A DNA stretch of 64,000 nucleotides from Nannocystis sp. RBIL2 (GCF_026626745.1 NZ_JAPNJW010000002.1:2318151-2382150); one strand, 5' to 3'. Counted from the stretch's first letter, positions 1-11,020 are shown. The notes: generated from the letters alone by a model not told the origin. Made by a program: numbers and translations.

Positions 1-1
1 C

Positions 2-2407
2 GGCCTCGCGCGCGCCTCCGGCGAGGCTCCCGAGAGCCTGTCGGGCGGCGACAGCGACGCCCTCGCCGCCATCGCCTCCGCCTCGACCTCCGCCGCGACC
101 CGCTCGCGCGAGCACGAGGCCGAGCACGTGCTCATCACCCGCACCGGCGCGCTGATCGGCACGCCCGCGTACATGTCCCCGGAGCAGCACCTCGGCCAGC
201 CCGCCGACGCCCTCAGCGATCAGTTCTCGTTCTCCGTCGCCCTCTACCAGGCGCTCTACGGCGTGCGCCCGTTCAGCGGCGGCCGCCTGTCGGCCCTCGC
301 CTACCAGATCGTCAAGGGCAAGGTCGAGGCCGCCCCTGCCGGATCGCAGGTGCCGAACTGGCTGCGCAAGGTCGTCGTCCGCGGCCTCGCCATCGACCCC
401 GACAGCCGCTGGCCGTCGATGCACGCCATGCTGACCGCCCTCGCCCACGAGCGCGGCCTCGGTCGCCGCGGCGCCTGGCTCCTCGGCGGCCTCGGCGGCC
501 TCGGCCTCGGCCTCGGCCTGTGGCTCGCCGGCAATGCCGGCCCGAGCCCGTGCCAGGGCGCCGAGCAGCGGCTCGCGGGGATCTGGGACGCCGCCCGCGT
601 CGCCGAGATCGAGCAAGCCTTCCTCGCCTCGGGCGCCCCCTACGCCGCCGACGCCTGGCAGAGCGTCCACAAGGCCCTCTCGGCCTACGCCGACGACTGG
701 TCGGAGGCCCACCACGACGCCTGCGCCGCCACGCACATCTACGGCGAGCAGTCCGAGCGCCTGCTCGACCTCCGCACCCGCTGCTTGAACCGCCACCTCG
801 GCCGCTTCAAGGCCCTCAGCGACGGCCTCGCGCACGCCGGCGCCGGCACGATCGAGCACGCCCCCGAGGCCGCCTCGCTGCTCGGTGACCTGTCCACCTG
901 CGCCGTCACCGACGCCCTCGACAGCGTCGTCCCGCCGCCCGACGACTCGACCAAGGTCGCCGCAGTCGAGGCTCGCCTCGACGACGCCGGCGCGCAGGAG
1001 CTGGCCGGCGACTACACCCGCGCCTTCGAGCTCGCGCTGCTGGCCGTCAACGAGGCCACCGCCCTCGCCTACGCCCCGCTCGAGGCCGAGGCGCTGCGGG
1101 TGCGGGCGCGGATCCAGCGGCGCCTGGCGCGTCACGACGTCAGCGCCGAATCACTCGCCGCCGCGATCGCGGCCGCCGCCCGCGGGCGCGACGACCCCAC
1201 CGCCGCGACCGCCTGGACCGACCTCGTCTACCTCGTCGGCACCCACAAGCCCGACGCAGTCCGCCTCGACGCCACGCGCCTCGCCGCCGAGGCCGCGATC
1301 GTCCGCGCCGGCGACGACGTGTCGCTGCGCGCCCGCCTCGACCTCGGCGTCGCCAACGGCCTGCGCCTGCTCGGCCGCTACGACGAGGCCCTCGCCCCGG
1401 CGCTGCGCGCCCTGACCCTCTACGAGCGCGACGACCCCGGCAACGCCCACAACATCGCCGACGCGCTGCACAGCCTCGCGCTGATCCACAACCGCCAGGG
1501 CGCCCTCGACGAGGCCCAGCGGACCTTCGATCGCGCCATCGCGGCCCACGAGCGGGCCTACGGCCGGGCCCACCCGGTCACCGCCAGCGTGCTGTGCCAC
1601 GCCGCCACCCTCGCGCTCGAGCGCGACGACCTCGACCGCGCCGAGGCGCTCGCGCGCGAGGCCCACGCGGTGCGCCAGCGGACCTTGCCGCGAGGCAACG
1701 TCGCCCTGGCCGAGTCCGGCCGGATCCTCGCCGAGCTCGCCGCCATGCGCGGCGACCTCGACGGCGCCCAGGCCCGCTACGACGAGGCCCTCGCGATCTA
1801 CCGCGACCAGCCCGACGTCGACGCCATGCACCGGGCCACCCTGCACAACGACCTCGCCATGCTCGCCGACATGCGCGGCGACCTGACCGGCGCGCGCGAG
1901 CACTACCGCGAGGCGCTCGAGCTGTATCGTCAGCGCTTCGGACCCGAGCACGTGTACGCGCGGATCGTCGAGCGCAACCTCGTCGAGGTCGCGCTGTGGC
2001 TCGGCGATCCGGCGGCCGCGCTGAAGGAGGCCGAGCGGCTGATCGCCAGCTCTCCGGGCGAGCCGCCGATCCAGCCGCCGGTGCCGTACCTGCACGCGCT
2101 GCGGGCCCAGGCCCTGCTCGCGCTCGGTCGCGGCGCCGACGCGCGAGAGGCCGCCGAGCGCGCCGTCGCCGATCTCGACGCCCGCATTGGCGGCGCCGCG
2201 GACGCCGAGGAGTCCGCGATCATCCGCGCCACTCTGGCGCGCGTGCTGCCCGGCGCCGGCGTCGACGGCAAGCGCCGCCTCGCGCTCCTGTTGCTCGCCG
2301 AGCCCGAGCTGCGCCGCGCCGCCGAGGCCAAGAAGACCGCCGCAGTGCGAGCCCTGGCCGCCGTGCACGACCTGTCCTCGCGGACCGGTCCGCCTGCGCG
2401 GCAGTGA
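2..2407 (+). CDS. Ser/Thr protein kinase with TPR tail, 5' end outside window
   Basis: The reading frame is open from base 2, so the gene begins upstream and only the C-terminal lobe of the kinase is present. The first residues, GLARASGE, fit the end of a DFG-LA activation segment. They are followed by an unusually long Ala/Ser/Glu-rich insert and then GTPAYMSPEQ, the Hanks-type activation-loop end. After the kinase lobe comes one hydrophobic Gly/Leu segment (about bases 470-535), a likely transmembrane helix, and then a long Ala/Leu-rich helical region with TPR-like repeats (AxxxxYxxALxLY spacing). The layout is the common myxobacterial cytoplasmic kinase - TM - TPR sensor. The substrate is unknown. 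An ATG-free start at base 128 would cut the kinase domain and is rejected. Confidence 0.9.
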   Translation, partial: GLARASGEAPESLSGGDSDALAAIASASTSAATRSREHEAEHVLITRTGALIGTPAYMSPEQHLGQPADALSDQFSFSVALYQALYGVRPFSGGRLSALAYQIVKGKVEAAPAGSQVPNWLRKVVVRGLAIDPDSRWPSMHAMLTALAHERGLGRRGAWLLGGLGGLGLGLGLWLAGNAGPSPCQGAEQRLAGIWDAARVAEIEQAFLASGAPYAADAWQSVHKALSAYADDWSEAHHDACAATHIYGEQSERLLDLRTRCLNRHLGRFKALSDGLAHAGAGTIEHAPEAASLLGDLSTCAVTDALDSVVPPPDDSTKVAAVEARLDDAGAQELAGDYTRAFELALLAVNEATALAYAPLEAEALRVRARIQRRLARHDVSAESLAAAIAAAARGRDDPTAATAWTDLVYLVGTHKPDAVRLDATRLAAEAAIVRAGDDVSLRARLDLGVANGLRLLGRYDEALAPALRALTLYERDDPGNAHNIADALHSLALIHNRQGALDEAQRTFDRAIAAHERAYGRAHPVTASVLCHAATLALERDDLDRAEALAREAHAVRQRTLPRGNVALAESGRILAELAAMRGDLDGAQARYDEALAIYRDQPDVDAMHRATLHNDLAMLADMRGDLTGAREHYREALELYRQRFGPEHVYARIVERNLVEVALWLGDPAAALKEAERLIASSPGEPPIQPPVPYLHALRAQALLALGRGADAREAAERAVADLDARIGGAADAEESAIIRATLARVLPGAGVDGKRRLALLLLAEPELRRAAEAKKTAAVRALAAVHDLSSRTGPPARQ

Positions 2408-2420
2408 TCGACCTGCCCCT

Positions 2421-2454
2421 ACCTGTCCCGAATGACCACACTGAAAGGACAGGT
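2421..2454. repeat. 14-bp-phased palindromic element after the kinase gene
   Basis: ACCTGTCC (2421-2428) and GGACAGGT (2447-2454) are perfect inverted arms 18 nt apart. The cores start at 2421 and 2449, which is two 14-bp steps, with a weak ACCACA at 2435 between. The element lies 14 nt after the kinase stop codon and is read here as a member of the dispersed 14-bp array family and a possible terminator. Confidence 0.6.
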
Positions 2455-2641
2455 CGGATCGGCCAGTCGACGACGTCGGCGAGTGCGGCTCGCGGCCTTG
2501 AGCCCCCAAAACACGCGCGTCAGCGCAACGACGGATCGGCCGTCGGCTTCTCACCCGTCGCTCGCGGGGGTAAGTTTGTCCGACCTGGTCTCGCGGCCTT
2601 CTTACTGACTCCCGGCCGTATTTCGGCCTGATCGGCACGCC

Positions 2642-4345
<1,704 letters not shown>

Positions 4346-4441
4346 CCCATCGGCCAGGTCACCTGCCCCGAAGGCCCGGCCGCCCCGCGCGCCCGGGCCT
4401 TCGCGCTTTCTCGGACCCGGCGGCGCCGGCCGCTCGTGATC

Positions 4442-4517
4442 ACATGTGCAAAGGGACAGGTCCCCAAGGACCTGTCCTTTCCGCCCGGTCCGCCGGGACA
4501 TGTCCCGGCGGTCCGGC
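4442..4517. repeat. 14-bp-phased palindromic array, convergent 3' ends
   Basis: Six-base cores begin at 4442 (ACATGT), 4456 (ACAGGT), 4470 (ACCTGT), 4484 (CCCGGT) and 4498 (ACATGT), exactly 14 bp apart. The second and third cores are reverse complements of each other and give a strong hairpin (4450-4463 with 4468-4480, loop CCAA). Positions 4490-4511 form a perfect 22-bp palindrome. It fills the gap between the convergent globin lipoprotein and the Spo0M/HEAT gene and is a likely bidirectional terminator. Confidence 0.8.
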
Positions 4518-6067
4518 TACTCGCCCGCGAGCACCTCGCGCGCGCGCTCGCCGGCCGACGAGAACGGCCCGCGGGCGATCTCCTGCAGCAGCGCCTGGGC
4601 CTCGCGCGCCGGCATGTGGCCCTCGACCGCGTTGAGGGCCGCCCAGAACGCCTTCTCGTTGCGGTCGGCCGCCAGGCGCTGGCGCAGGAACTGCACCGCC
4701 TCGGGCAGCGGCATGAACTTGTCGATCCCGCGCAGCGCGTCGGCGCGGACGGCGTCGTCGGGGTCGTTCACTGCCGTGTGCACGAACAGCTGCCCGAGCT
4801 CCGGGTGCTCCTCCATATTGCAGCCCTGCCACGCCATCGAGCGCCGGACCTCCGATGAGCGGTCGGACAGCAGCGTCGTCACCAGCTGCGTCAGGCGCGG
4901 ATCGGTCGGCAGCCAGTGCAGCCGCTCGGTGATCTCCTTGCGCACGTCGGCGCTCGGGTTGCCCTGCGCGTGCTGCAGGTACGTGTCGAACACCAGGTCG
5001 GCGCCGCCGTAGTTGTGCGCCAGGGCGATCGCCGACAGGCACTGCGCCTGGACCTCCGGCGACGGATCTTGCGCGGCCCAGCTCGCCACCCACTGCATCA
5101 CGTCGAGCTGCTCGACCAGGCTCGCGGTGGCCCCGAACGCGTTGGCCCGCACCGACACGTCGCCGTCCTGGCACAGCTGCAGGATCAGCTCGCGCCGGCC
5201 CTGCAGGTCGTGATCGGCGTCGAGGTACAGCGCCGTCGCCAGGCGCGCCCGCACCTCGGGCGCCGGGTGCCGCGCCAGCTGCTGCACCAGCGGCAGGCCG
5301 CCCTCCTCGGCGAACTTGGCCGCCACCGACACGACCTCCTCCATCAGGTACGACGGCAGGTCGCGCCCGGCCAGGGTCTCGAGCGCCTTGATGTGCTCCG
5401 GCTTGGCCCGGTTGTCGAGCACCGTGCCCCACGCCGACAGCGCCGCGCGCCGGACCCCGTCCTCGCGGTGCGTCTCGACCAGCTTGAGCAGGAACTTGTG
5501 GATCCCGGTGAAGTTGTTGTCGCGGTCGTACGCCTCGCACTGCAGCTCGTGCAGCGCGTTCTCCAGCTCGTCGGTGTCGTGCGACGTGAGCCCGGGGAAC
5601 CGCTCGAGCACCACGTTCTCGCTGTCACCGCCGCCGAGCATCGACTTGACCGCGCCGAACAGACCCCGGCCGCCGCCGAGCACCGTCAGCGGCGCCTCGG
5701 CCGACGGGTCCTTGACCCCCGGGATGTCCGCCGACGCCATGATCTTGTAGGTCGCGTCCGGCTTGGCGTCCTCGGGGATTTTGTAGCGGAACTCGAACTT
5801 GTTGAGGCTGCCCGGCGCGAGGTCGCGGTCCTGCGCGACGATGTTGCTCGACAGCACCTTGATGTCGATCGACGGCAGCGAGCTGCCCTCCTTCGACTGC
5901 ACCAACACCGACACGATGTCGACCTTGAGCGCCGTCAGCTTGAGCGGCTTCTTGCCGCCGGTCAGCGTCAACGAGCCGGCCACGGTGCCGCCGGGCGGTA
6001 CCTTGTCGAGGTCGAGCTTGAGATCGAGCTGTGTTCCACCACCGAAGAGTTTGTTGAGCAGTCCCAT
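4517..6067 (-). CDS. Spo0M-like arrestin-fold domain fused to HEAT repeats
   Basis: The start was set at the ATG giving MGLLNKLFGG, because this matches the usual beginning of Spo0M proteins; a longer frame exists upstream but adds an unrelated MIPSPPR leader. Residues 1-135 fit the Spo0M/arrestin-like sandwich (LDKVPPGGTVAGSLTLTGG; later KFEFRYKIPEDA). Residues about 150-516 are helical with HEAT-like repeats (for example VRARLATALYLDADHD, VRKEITERLHWLP, VRADALRGIDKF). Such proteins are cytoplasmic scaffolds; Spo0M itself influences sporulation control in Bacillus. A fruiting or stress role here is inference. No operon partner is visible. Confidence 0.8.
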   Translation of the reverse strand: MGLLNKLFGGGTQLDLKLDLDKVPPGGTVAGSLTLTGGKKPLKLTALKVDIVSVLVQSKEGSSLPSIDIKVLSSNIVAQDRDLAPGSLNKFEFRYKIPEDAKPDATYKIMASADIPGVKDPSAEAPLTVLGGGRGLFGAVKSMLGGGDSENVVLERFPGLTSHDTDELENALHELQCEAYDRDNNFTGIHKFLLKLVETHREDGVRRAALSAWGTVLDNRAKPEHIKALETLAGRDLPSYLMEEVVSVAAKFAEEGGLPLVQQLARHPAPEVRARLATALYLDADHDLQGRRELILQLCQDGDVSVRANAFGATASLVEQLDVMQWVASWAAQDPSPEVQAQCLSAIALAHNYGGADLVFDTYLQHAQGNPSADVRKEITERLHWLPTDPRLTQLVTTLLSDRSSEVRRSMAWQGCNMEEHPELGQLFVHTAVNDPDDAVRADALRGIDKFMPLPEAVQFLRQRLAADRNEKAFWAALNAVEGHMPAREAQALLQEIARGPFSSAGERAREVLAGE

Positions 6068-6507
6068 GCGTGGCGGGGATGGTATCACCGCGACCTCGGG
6101 CGCCCGTGACGGCCCGGTGTCGATTCACCGCACCGCCGGGCCTCCGCCGTCCCGCCCTCCCGCCGAAGATGCCGGTGAGACGATGTTTCGCCGCAACTCC
6201 GTAGTCCTCCCGACCCCGCTCGCGTCCACGTCGCCGGCAGATCGGCCCTGGACAGCCAGCACGTGGCCGAGGATCACGTCGCCGTCGGTCCGGCCCACGA
6301 CGGCCCGGGCCGCCAGCAGCTCCCCGGACATGGACCCGCGGCGAAGCGGGAGTGACCGCCATGTCCCCGCGCTGCGAACGCCGCCGGCCTCGCCGCGCCG
6401 CGGACGTCGCTCTCATGCCCGGCTATCCTCCGGGCCCTGTCCATGCGGCAGCGCACCTCAAGTCGCGGCGCTACACTCAAAACCACGCCACCGCAGAGCC
6501 TCCGTCC
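6068..6507. other. 440-bp intergenic region, divergent
   Basis: It separates the divergent Spo0M/HEAT and AraC genes and should hold both promoters. No clear hairpin, repeat, RNA gene or supported small ORF was seen. Confidence 0.5.
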
Positions 6508-6936
6508 ATGCTGACCCACGATGCGCTGATCCGCCTGTGCCGCGCCCGCGACCGCCTGCGGGAGACCGAAGGCCGGGCCCCGATCGCCGACATCGCCCGC
6601 GAGGCCGGGCTCTCGCCGTATCACTTCATCCGCCAGTTCGCCGCGGTGTTCGGCGCGACGCCGCATCAGTTCCGCATCGACGCGCGCATCGAGCGTGCCA
6701 AGCATCTTCTGGCGCGCGGCAATCACTCCGTCACCGACGTCTGCTTCGAGGTCGGCTTCGAGAGCCTCGGCAGCTTCAGCGACCTGTTCGCGCGCCGCGT
6801 CGGCGTCCCTCCGTCGCACTACCGCCGGCGCTGGCAAGTGCCCTCGCGCGTGGGGACGCTGCCGCCGGCGCTGATCCCCGGCTGCCTGCTGCTGATGTGC
6901 GGCGAGGCGGCCTCCGCAATTTTCAAGAAGCACTGA
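6508..6936 (+). CDS. AraC-family transcriptional regulator, DNA-binding domain only
   Basis: The 142-residue product is essentially a double helix-turn-helix AraC domain: IADIAREAGLSPYHFIRQF in the first HTH and VTDVCFEVGFESLGSFSDLF in the second, followed by the typical GVPPSHYRRR. No ligand-binding N-terminal domain is present, and the start chosen is ATG 6508 (MLTHDALIRL), since upstream codons are not AraC-like. The C-terminal 35 residues are hydrophobic and not typical of the family. The VOC gene begins 60 bp downstream on the same strand and is the most likely target. This pairing is common for small AraC regulators. Confidence 0.9.
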   Translation: MLTHDALIRLCRARDRLRETEGRAPIADIAREAGLSPYHFIRQFAAVFGATPHQFRIDARIERAKHLLARGNHSVTDVCFEVGFESLGSFSDLFARRVGVPPSHYRRRWQVPSRVGTLPPALIPGCLLLMCGEAASAIFKKH

Positions 6937-6996
6937 GCTGCGAAGTCGTCACACTCGCGCGGTACGGCCCGCGTGCCGATTCCCCCAGAGGTCCTC

Positions 6997-7386
6997 ATGC
7001 GCATCAAGCTCAACAGTATCTTCGTCGACAACCAGGACAAGGCGCTGCGCTTCTACACGGAGGTGCTCGGCTTCAAGAAGAGCAAGGAGATCCCGGTCGG
7101 CGAGTTCCGCTGGCTGACCGTCGTCTCGCCGGACGGCCACGCCGACGTCGAGCTCTCGCTCGAGCCGAACGCGAACCCCGTCGCGAAGACGTACCAGGAA
7201 GAATTGTTCCGCCAGGGCATTCCGCTGACCGCGTTCGAGGTCGACGACATCCACGCCGAGTACGAGCGGCTGAAGAAGCACGGCGTCGCATTCACGATGG
7301 AGCCGACCGACGCCGGCCAGGTCTTCGTGGCGATCTTCGCCGACACCTGCGGCAACCTGATCCAGCTCTACCAGCCGAAGCCGTAG
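6997..7386 (+). CDS. VOC / glyoxalase-fold protein
   Basis: The 129-residue protein has the betaalphabetabetabeta VOC pattern: SIFVDNQDKALRFYTEVLGF at the N-terminus and DTCGNLIQLYQP at the C-terminus, the latter being the canonical GNxIxL strand. ATG 6997 is preceded by AGAGG at 6987-6991 at good spacing, so it is preferred over GTG 6973. Metal ligands are not certain, so it may be a glyoxalase, a resistance binding protein or a dioxygenase-like enzyme. It is probably co-transcribed with, or controlled by, the AraC regulator immediately upstream. Confidence 0.88.
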   Translation: MRIKLNSIFVDNQDKALRFYTEVLGFKKSKEIPVGEFRWLTVVSPDGHADVELSLEPNANPVAKTYQEELFRQGIPLTAFEVDDIHAEYERLKKHGVAFTMEPTDAGQVFVAIFADTCGNLIQLYQPKP

Positions 7387-7449
7387 CCGACGCGCCGACA
7401 CGCCCCTGGTCGCCACGCCGCGGCCAGGGGCGAGCCTCGCCCGCAGCGG

Positions 7450-8052
7450 TCACGACCGCGAGCCGAAGTAGAACCCGACCAGCGCCGCCAGCCCTTGCTC
7501 GAGGCCGAGCCGGCCGACCCCGACCGTGGCCGGATCGGGCAGCACGTGGAAGAACGCGTGGATCGCCAGCGCCCCGACGGCCACCAGGCCGACGATCGCC
7601 CGCATGTCCTCGAGGACACGCGACGATCCGCCGATGCGCCGCTGCAGCCACCGCGTCACCCGCGTGAGCAGCAGCCCGAGCACGAACGCGGCCGCCAGCG
7701 CCAGAGTCACCACCCCGCGCTGCGCCGCCGCGCCCTCCTGGCGCATCACCACCACCCCGACGCCGACGAGGCCCGCGATCAGCAGCAGCCGGATCGAACC
7801 GCGCGGCAGCCACAGCGGCGGCGGCCCGTCGGATTTGTCGGCGGACGCCTGGGCCCGGGCCGCGAAGTAATGCCCGAGCACCACGAACAGCAGGCTCTCC
7901 AGCGCCTCCGGCGGCGGCTCGTCGGGCGCCCGCACCAGCAGCCCGCACACCGTCCCGACCACGCCCAGGGCCAGCAAGGCGCGCACGCTCCCGGCCGGCA
8001 AGCCGAGCGCGTGCCGCCGCCGCCAATCACTCGCCGTCGATGCCTCGCTCAC
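7450..8052 (-). CDS. Polytopic inner-membrane protein of unknown function
   Basis: About six hydrophobic segments can be seen (for example VRALLALGVVGTVCGLLV, LLLIAGLVGVGVVVM, GVVTLALAAAFVLGLLL, IVGLVAVGALAIHAFF). GTG 8052 (SEASTASDWRRRHALG) is preferred because the frame upstream is Arg-rich and unlike protein. The 200-residue product has no recognised enzymatic motif. It stands alone between a convergent VOC gene and the array at 8238. Confidence 0.7.
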   Translation of the reverse strand: MSEASTASDWRRRHALGLPAGSVRALLALGVVGTVCGLLVRAPDEPPPEALESLLFVVLGHYFAARAQASADKSDGPPPLWLPRGSIRLLLIAGLVGVGVVVMRQEGAAAQRGVVTLALAAAFVLGLLLTRVTRWLQRRIGGSSRVLEDMRAIVGLVAVGALAIHAFFHVLPDPATVGVGRLGLEQGLAALVGFYFGSRS

Positions 8053-8237
8053 CGCGCCATTGTAGGCTGCGCGCCGGCCCGCGCGGTCCGGCGATTTTCG
8101 CCCCTCGATCCTCGTGCGATCTCGCGAACCGACCCTCCCGCGCGGCCCTCGCCCCACCGGGCGGCCTGCGCGAGCTCGACCCTCACGTCCCACCCCCTGT
8201 CCCCCAGGAGCGCGCGGCCGATCGCACGAATGTCAAC

Positions 8238-8257
8238 ACATGTCCCGAAGGACATCT
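8238..8257 (-). terminator. Hairpin of the 14-bp family after the 8269-8739 gene
   Basis: Cores ACATGT (8238) and ACATCT (8252) lie 14 bp apart. ATGTCC/GGACAT arms enclose CGAA, which reads as a UUCG tetraloop in the minus-strand transcript, 13 nt beyond the stop codon. No T-tract follows. Confidence 0.65.
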
Positions 8258-8268
8258 CGCCGCTCGGA

Positions 8269-8739
8269 TCACTTCAGCCGCACCGGCACCGCCTCGGGGC
8301 TGTCGTTCTCGGGCAGGATGACCCCGATCCACGAGATCCGGTCCGTGCTCGACAACACCACCGGCTCCCCGCGCTCGAGGTTCGCGGTCGCGGCGCGCTC
8401 GAGCCCCTCGTCGGTCGAGAAGCACAGCCCCGCGACGCCCGCGAGCAGCAGCACCTCGTCGACCGGATCCGCCAACAGCCGGCCCTGCACCTGGCCCAGC
8501 GTCATGCCGAGCCGCAGCCCCTCCGCGGTGCAGGCCGGGTGCTCCTCGTGGATCCCCACCTGCGTGACCACCCCGTCTTCGATGAACAGGCTGACGTCCC
8601 GCGTGAGGACCACGCGCATCGCCCCACGCATCTCGACCGTGCGCTCGCCCTCCAGGAGCGCGACCTGCGGCTCGCCCGGCTCGCCGAGGCGAAACGGGCC
8701 GATGCTGCGGCCGGGGATGATTTGAAGCTCGTCTCCCAT
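8269..8739 (-). CDS. Conserved-looking small cytoplasmic protein, function unknown
   Basis: A 156-residue protein starting MGDELQIIPGRSIGPFRLGE. The start is fixed by a strong AGGAGA ribosome-binding site just upstream of ATG 8739. The sequence alternates short beta-strand-like stretches (MRVVLTRDVSLFIEDGVVTQVGI) with GLRLGMTLGQVQGRLL, a pattern that occurs in many bacterial proteins built from a GMTxxEVxxxLG-type motif (BamE/SmpA-like or KTSC-like), but no family can be named. No signal peptide. It is a single-gene unit with its own terminator hairpin. Confidence 0.75.
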   Translation of the reverse strand: MGDELQIIPGRSIGPFRLGEPGEPQVALLEGERTVEMRGAMRVVLTRDVSLFIEDGVVTQVGIHEEHPACTAEGLRLGMTLGQVQGRLLADPVDEVLLLAGVAGLCFSTDEGLERAATANLERGEPVVLSSTDRISWIGVILPENDSPEAVPVRLK

Positions 8740-9000
8740 CACAGGTCTCCTCGGCGTTCGGGCCGACACTAACAGCTCGCGCGAGCGGACGGACCGCCGC
8801 TCGCTCGCCGCCGTGCCGGTTCGCGCTCGCCCCGCGCGAGCCTGGCGCCTCGCCCCTGCACGAGCCTGGCCGCTGCGGCGGCGACTCTCGAACCGCTCCG
8901 GCGATGCGGCCCTCCCCGGCTCGTCACGCGCCTGCGTCCGCTCGCACCGCTCCGTCCGCCGTGTGCGCCGCGGCAGCGGGCCTCGCACGCTCTGTCCGCC

Positions 9001-9663
9001 ATGTTCGCCTGCCTCCGCCTCTTGCCGTTCGCCGTGCTCCTCGGATGCGCCGGCACCCTCGTGCCTGCGCCCGAGGCCCGGCGCGTCCCGGGCCTGCGCG
9101 ACGCCGCGGTCGCGGACGAGGCCGGCGTCGAGGTCATCGCAGTCGCCAACGCCTGGCGCGGATTCCCGCCCGACCTCGAAGGCGCCGTCACCCCGCTGCT
9201 CGTCACCCTCACCAACCGGGGCGGGCGCGCCCTCGAGCTGCGCTACGAGCACTTCAGCCTGGTCTCTCCCGGCGGGGTGTATTACGCCGCCCTGCCCCCG
9301 TTTCAGATTCACGACACCGTCTACGCCCCCGTCGACACGGCCTATCCCGCGGCGGGATTCGGCGTCGCGCCGTACCTCTCGCCCTGGTACCCCGGCTGGT
9401 CGGTCTGGGGCGGCCCCTTCCCGTACCGCGGCGCCTATTACGACAGTTACAACCCCGCCTTCCAGCGCGTCGCCCTGCCGTCCGGCGACATGGTCGAGAA
9501 AGCCCTCCCCGAGGGCGTCCTCAGCCCCGGCGGCCGGATCACCGGCTATCTCTACTTCGAGCACGTCGAGGACGCGCGTCGCATCGAATTCGTCGCGCGC
9601 CTCGTCGACGGCGGCACCGGCGAGGAATTCGGCGCAGTCGAGGTCCCGTTCGTCGTGGAATGA
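9001..9663 (+). CDS. Outer-membrane or periplasmic lipoprotein, function unknown
   Basis: The 220-residue product begins with a short lipoprotein signal ending LLGC (Cys16). The mature part has a beta-rich section (VTPLLVTLTNRGGRALELRYEHFSLV) typical of proteins that carry a small immunoglobulin-like fold, a Tyr/Pro/Gly-rich middle (APYLSPWYPGWSVWGGPFPY), and GRITGYLYFEHVE near the end. This resembles lipoproteins that present an extracytoplasmic beta-sandwich. There is no Thr-rich linker, unlike most lipoproteins here. No neighbour indicates its role. Confidence 0.75.
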   Translation: MFACLRLLPFAVLLGCAGTLVPAPEARRVPGLRDAAVADEAGVEVIAVANAWRGFPPDLEGAVTPLLVTLTNRGGRALELRYEHFSLVSPGGVYYAALPPFQIHDTVYAPVDTAYPAAGFGVAPYLSPWYPGWSVWGGPFPYRGAYYDSYNPAFQRVALPSGDMVEKALPEGVLSPGGRITGYLYFEHVEDARRIEFVARLVDGGTGEEFGAVEVPFVVE

Positions 9664-9906
9664 GGGCGCCACCTCGCATTTGCGGCCGTCCGGATCTCTC
9701 ACGCGCGCCGTGATTCGAATTGTGCCAACATCCGCGAGCCCTGCTGGCAATTGGGTCGTGGACTCGCCGATGAACCGCGCGACAGCTCATCCTCTCGCGA
9801 CCGCGGCGACCTCGACGGCAGCGCTCCGGCGGCGATCCCGGAGCCGCGACGCCGACTTGCACGAGCAGACGACCACGATCATGCAGCGTGGAACAGGAGT
9901 CGTACG

Positions 9907-10968
9907 ATGACGTCGTCCCGCGGATTTTCGATGTGGGTGGTGGGGCTTTGTGCCGTCGGCGCGTGCGACGGCGTGGCGCAGGAAGCGGACCCGGCCGTCG
10001 CCTTGCGCGACCAGGTCAATAACGCTCCGGCGCTCAACACGGCGGTGCTCAACGGCATGCGCATGAACGGCATGCGCATGAATGGCACCACGCTGAACGG
10101 CATGCGCATGAACGGCATGCGCATGAACGGCATCAACCTCAACGGCCTCAACCTCAACGGCAGCGTCCTCTCTGCCACCGGCGTGGTGAACGGCACCTCG
10201 CAGACGTTCACGGGCGCGCAGCTCGTCGGCGCCGTCATCGACCTCGACATCGACGGCGCCACCTGGCAGATGCGCTTCGACGACATTTTCAAGAACCCCG
10301 CCGCTCCGACCGGCGACGTCTGGTTCTACGAAGTCTCGATCCAGGCCCCCGGTGACCCAAATTGGGAGAGCCTCTGCTTCGACCACCTGGGCCAGCCGAC
10401 CCAGGCCATCCCGCTCGCCAACTACTGGGACCTCGCCACCGGCGCGCGCGTCGCCGACGCCACCGTCGTCACCTTCGCCTGCCGCGACGCGGTGCTCGCC
10501 AAGTGTGTCGAGTGGGGCTACCGCCCCTGGGCCAAGGTGGGCACGACCTCGCTGGCGAACCATCACCAGGCCTGTACGCGAATGGCCCGCGCCGACTACT
10601 GCGGCGACGGCACGGCGCACACCTTCACGGGCACCCCGATCGACATCTTCGACAAGCTGGCCCCGCGGCTCCAGGCCCCCGCGACCCTGAGCCGCTCGAA
10701 TTGGGGCCCCGAGGCCGAGTGGGGCCCCAACGGCGCCGTCTGCGTGGGCGACATGATGCGCCTCAAGCTGTACGACGACGCCGGCGTCCCCTACGACTAC
10801 CCGGCCTGTCTCGATGCGCTCGACGACTTCAGCTCGTGCGGCACCCTCCCGAGCAGCCGCGGCGGCCTGGTCGCCAACCGCTTCTGCGACAAGTGGGGCG
10901 ACCAGCCGCAGCAGTGCAACAGCCACGACAACGACAGCGACGACGACGAGGACGACAGCGACGACTGA
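9907..10968 (+). CDS. ADYC-domain exported protein with N-terminal pentapeptide-like repeats and acidic tail
   Basis: The 353-residue product has a signal sequence ending VGAC (probable lipid-modified Cys20). Residues 48-87 are eight or nine pentapeptide-like units of the form [LM]NGxx (for example LNGMR, MNGMR, LNGLN), which should coil into a short right-handed beta-helix. The rest carries the ADYC motif (RADYCGDGTAHTF), the signature of a domain found mainly in myxobacteria, with several paired Cys. The last 16 residues are nearly all Asp/Glu/Ser. ATG 9907 was chosen because it opens the signal peptide. Function is unknown; a surface binding or structural role is inference. Confidence 0.85.
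   Translation: MTSSRGFSMWVVGLCAVGACDGVAQEADPAVALRDQVNNAPALNTAVLNGMRMNGMRMNGTTLNGMRMNGMRMNGINLNGLNLNGSVLSATGVVNGTSQTFTGAQLVGAVIDLDIDGATWQMRFDDIFKNPAAPTGDVWFYEVSIQAPGDPNWESLCFDHLGQPTQAIPLANYWDLATGARVADATVVTFACRDAVLAKCVEWGYRPWAKVGTTSLANHHQACTRMARADYCGDGTAHTFTGTPIDIFDKLAPRLQAPATLSRSNWGPEAEWGPNGAVCVGDMMRLKLYDDAGVPYDYPACLDALDDFSSCGTLPSSRGGLVANRFCDKWGDQPQQCNSHDNDSDDDEDDSDD
10048..10170 (+). repeat. 15-bp tandem repeat encoding NGxx[LM] pentapeptides
   Basis: Eight 15-bp units, several identical (GGCATGCGCATGAAC), encode the beta-helix segment. Near-identity at DNA level suggests recent expansion or gene conversion. Confidence 0.85.
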
Positions 10969-10996
10969 GCCGCACCTCGCGCCGGCCCGATTGCGC

Positions 10997-11020
10997 CGAC
11001 ATGTCCCCGGGGACATGTCG
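10997..11020. terminator. 24-bp perfect palindrome of the 14-bp family
   Basis: Two ACATGT cores at 10999 and 11013, 14 bp apart, form one perfect palindrome with arms CGACATGTCCCC. It lies 29 nt after the ADYC gene stop and about 190 nt beyond the convergent Rieske gene. Confidence 0.75.
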
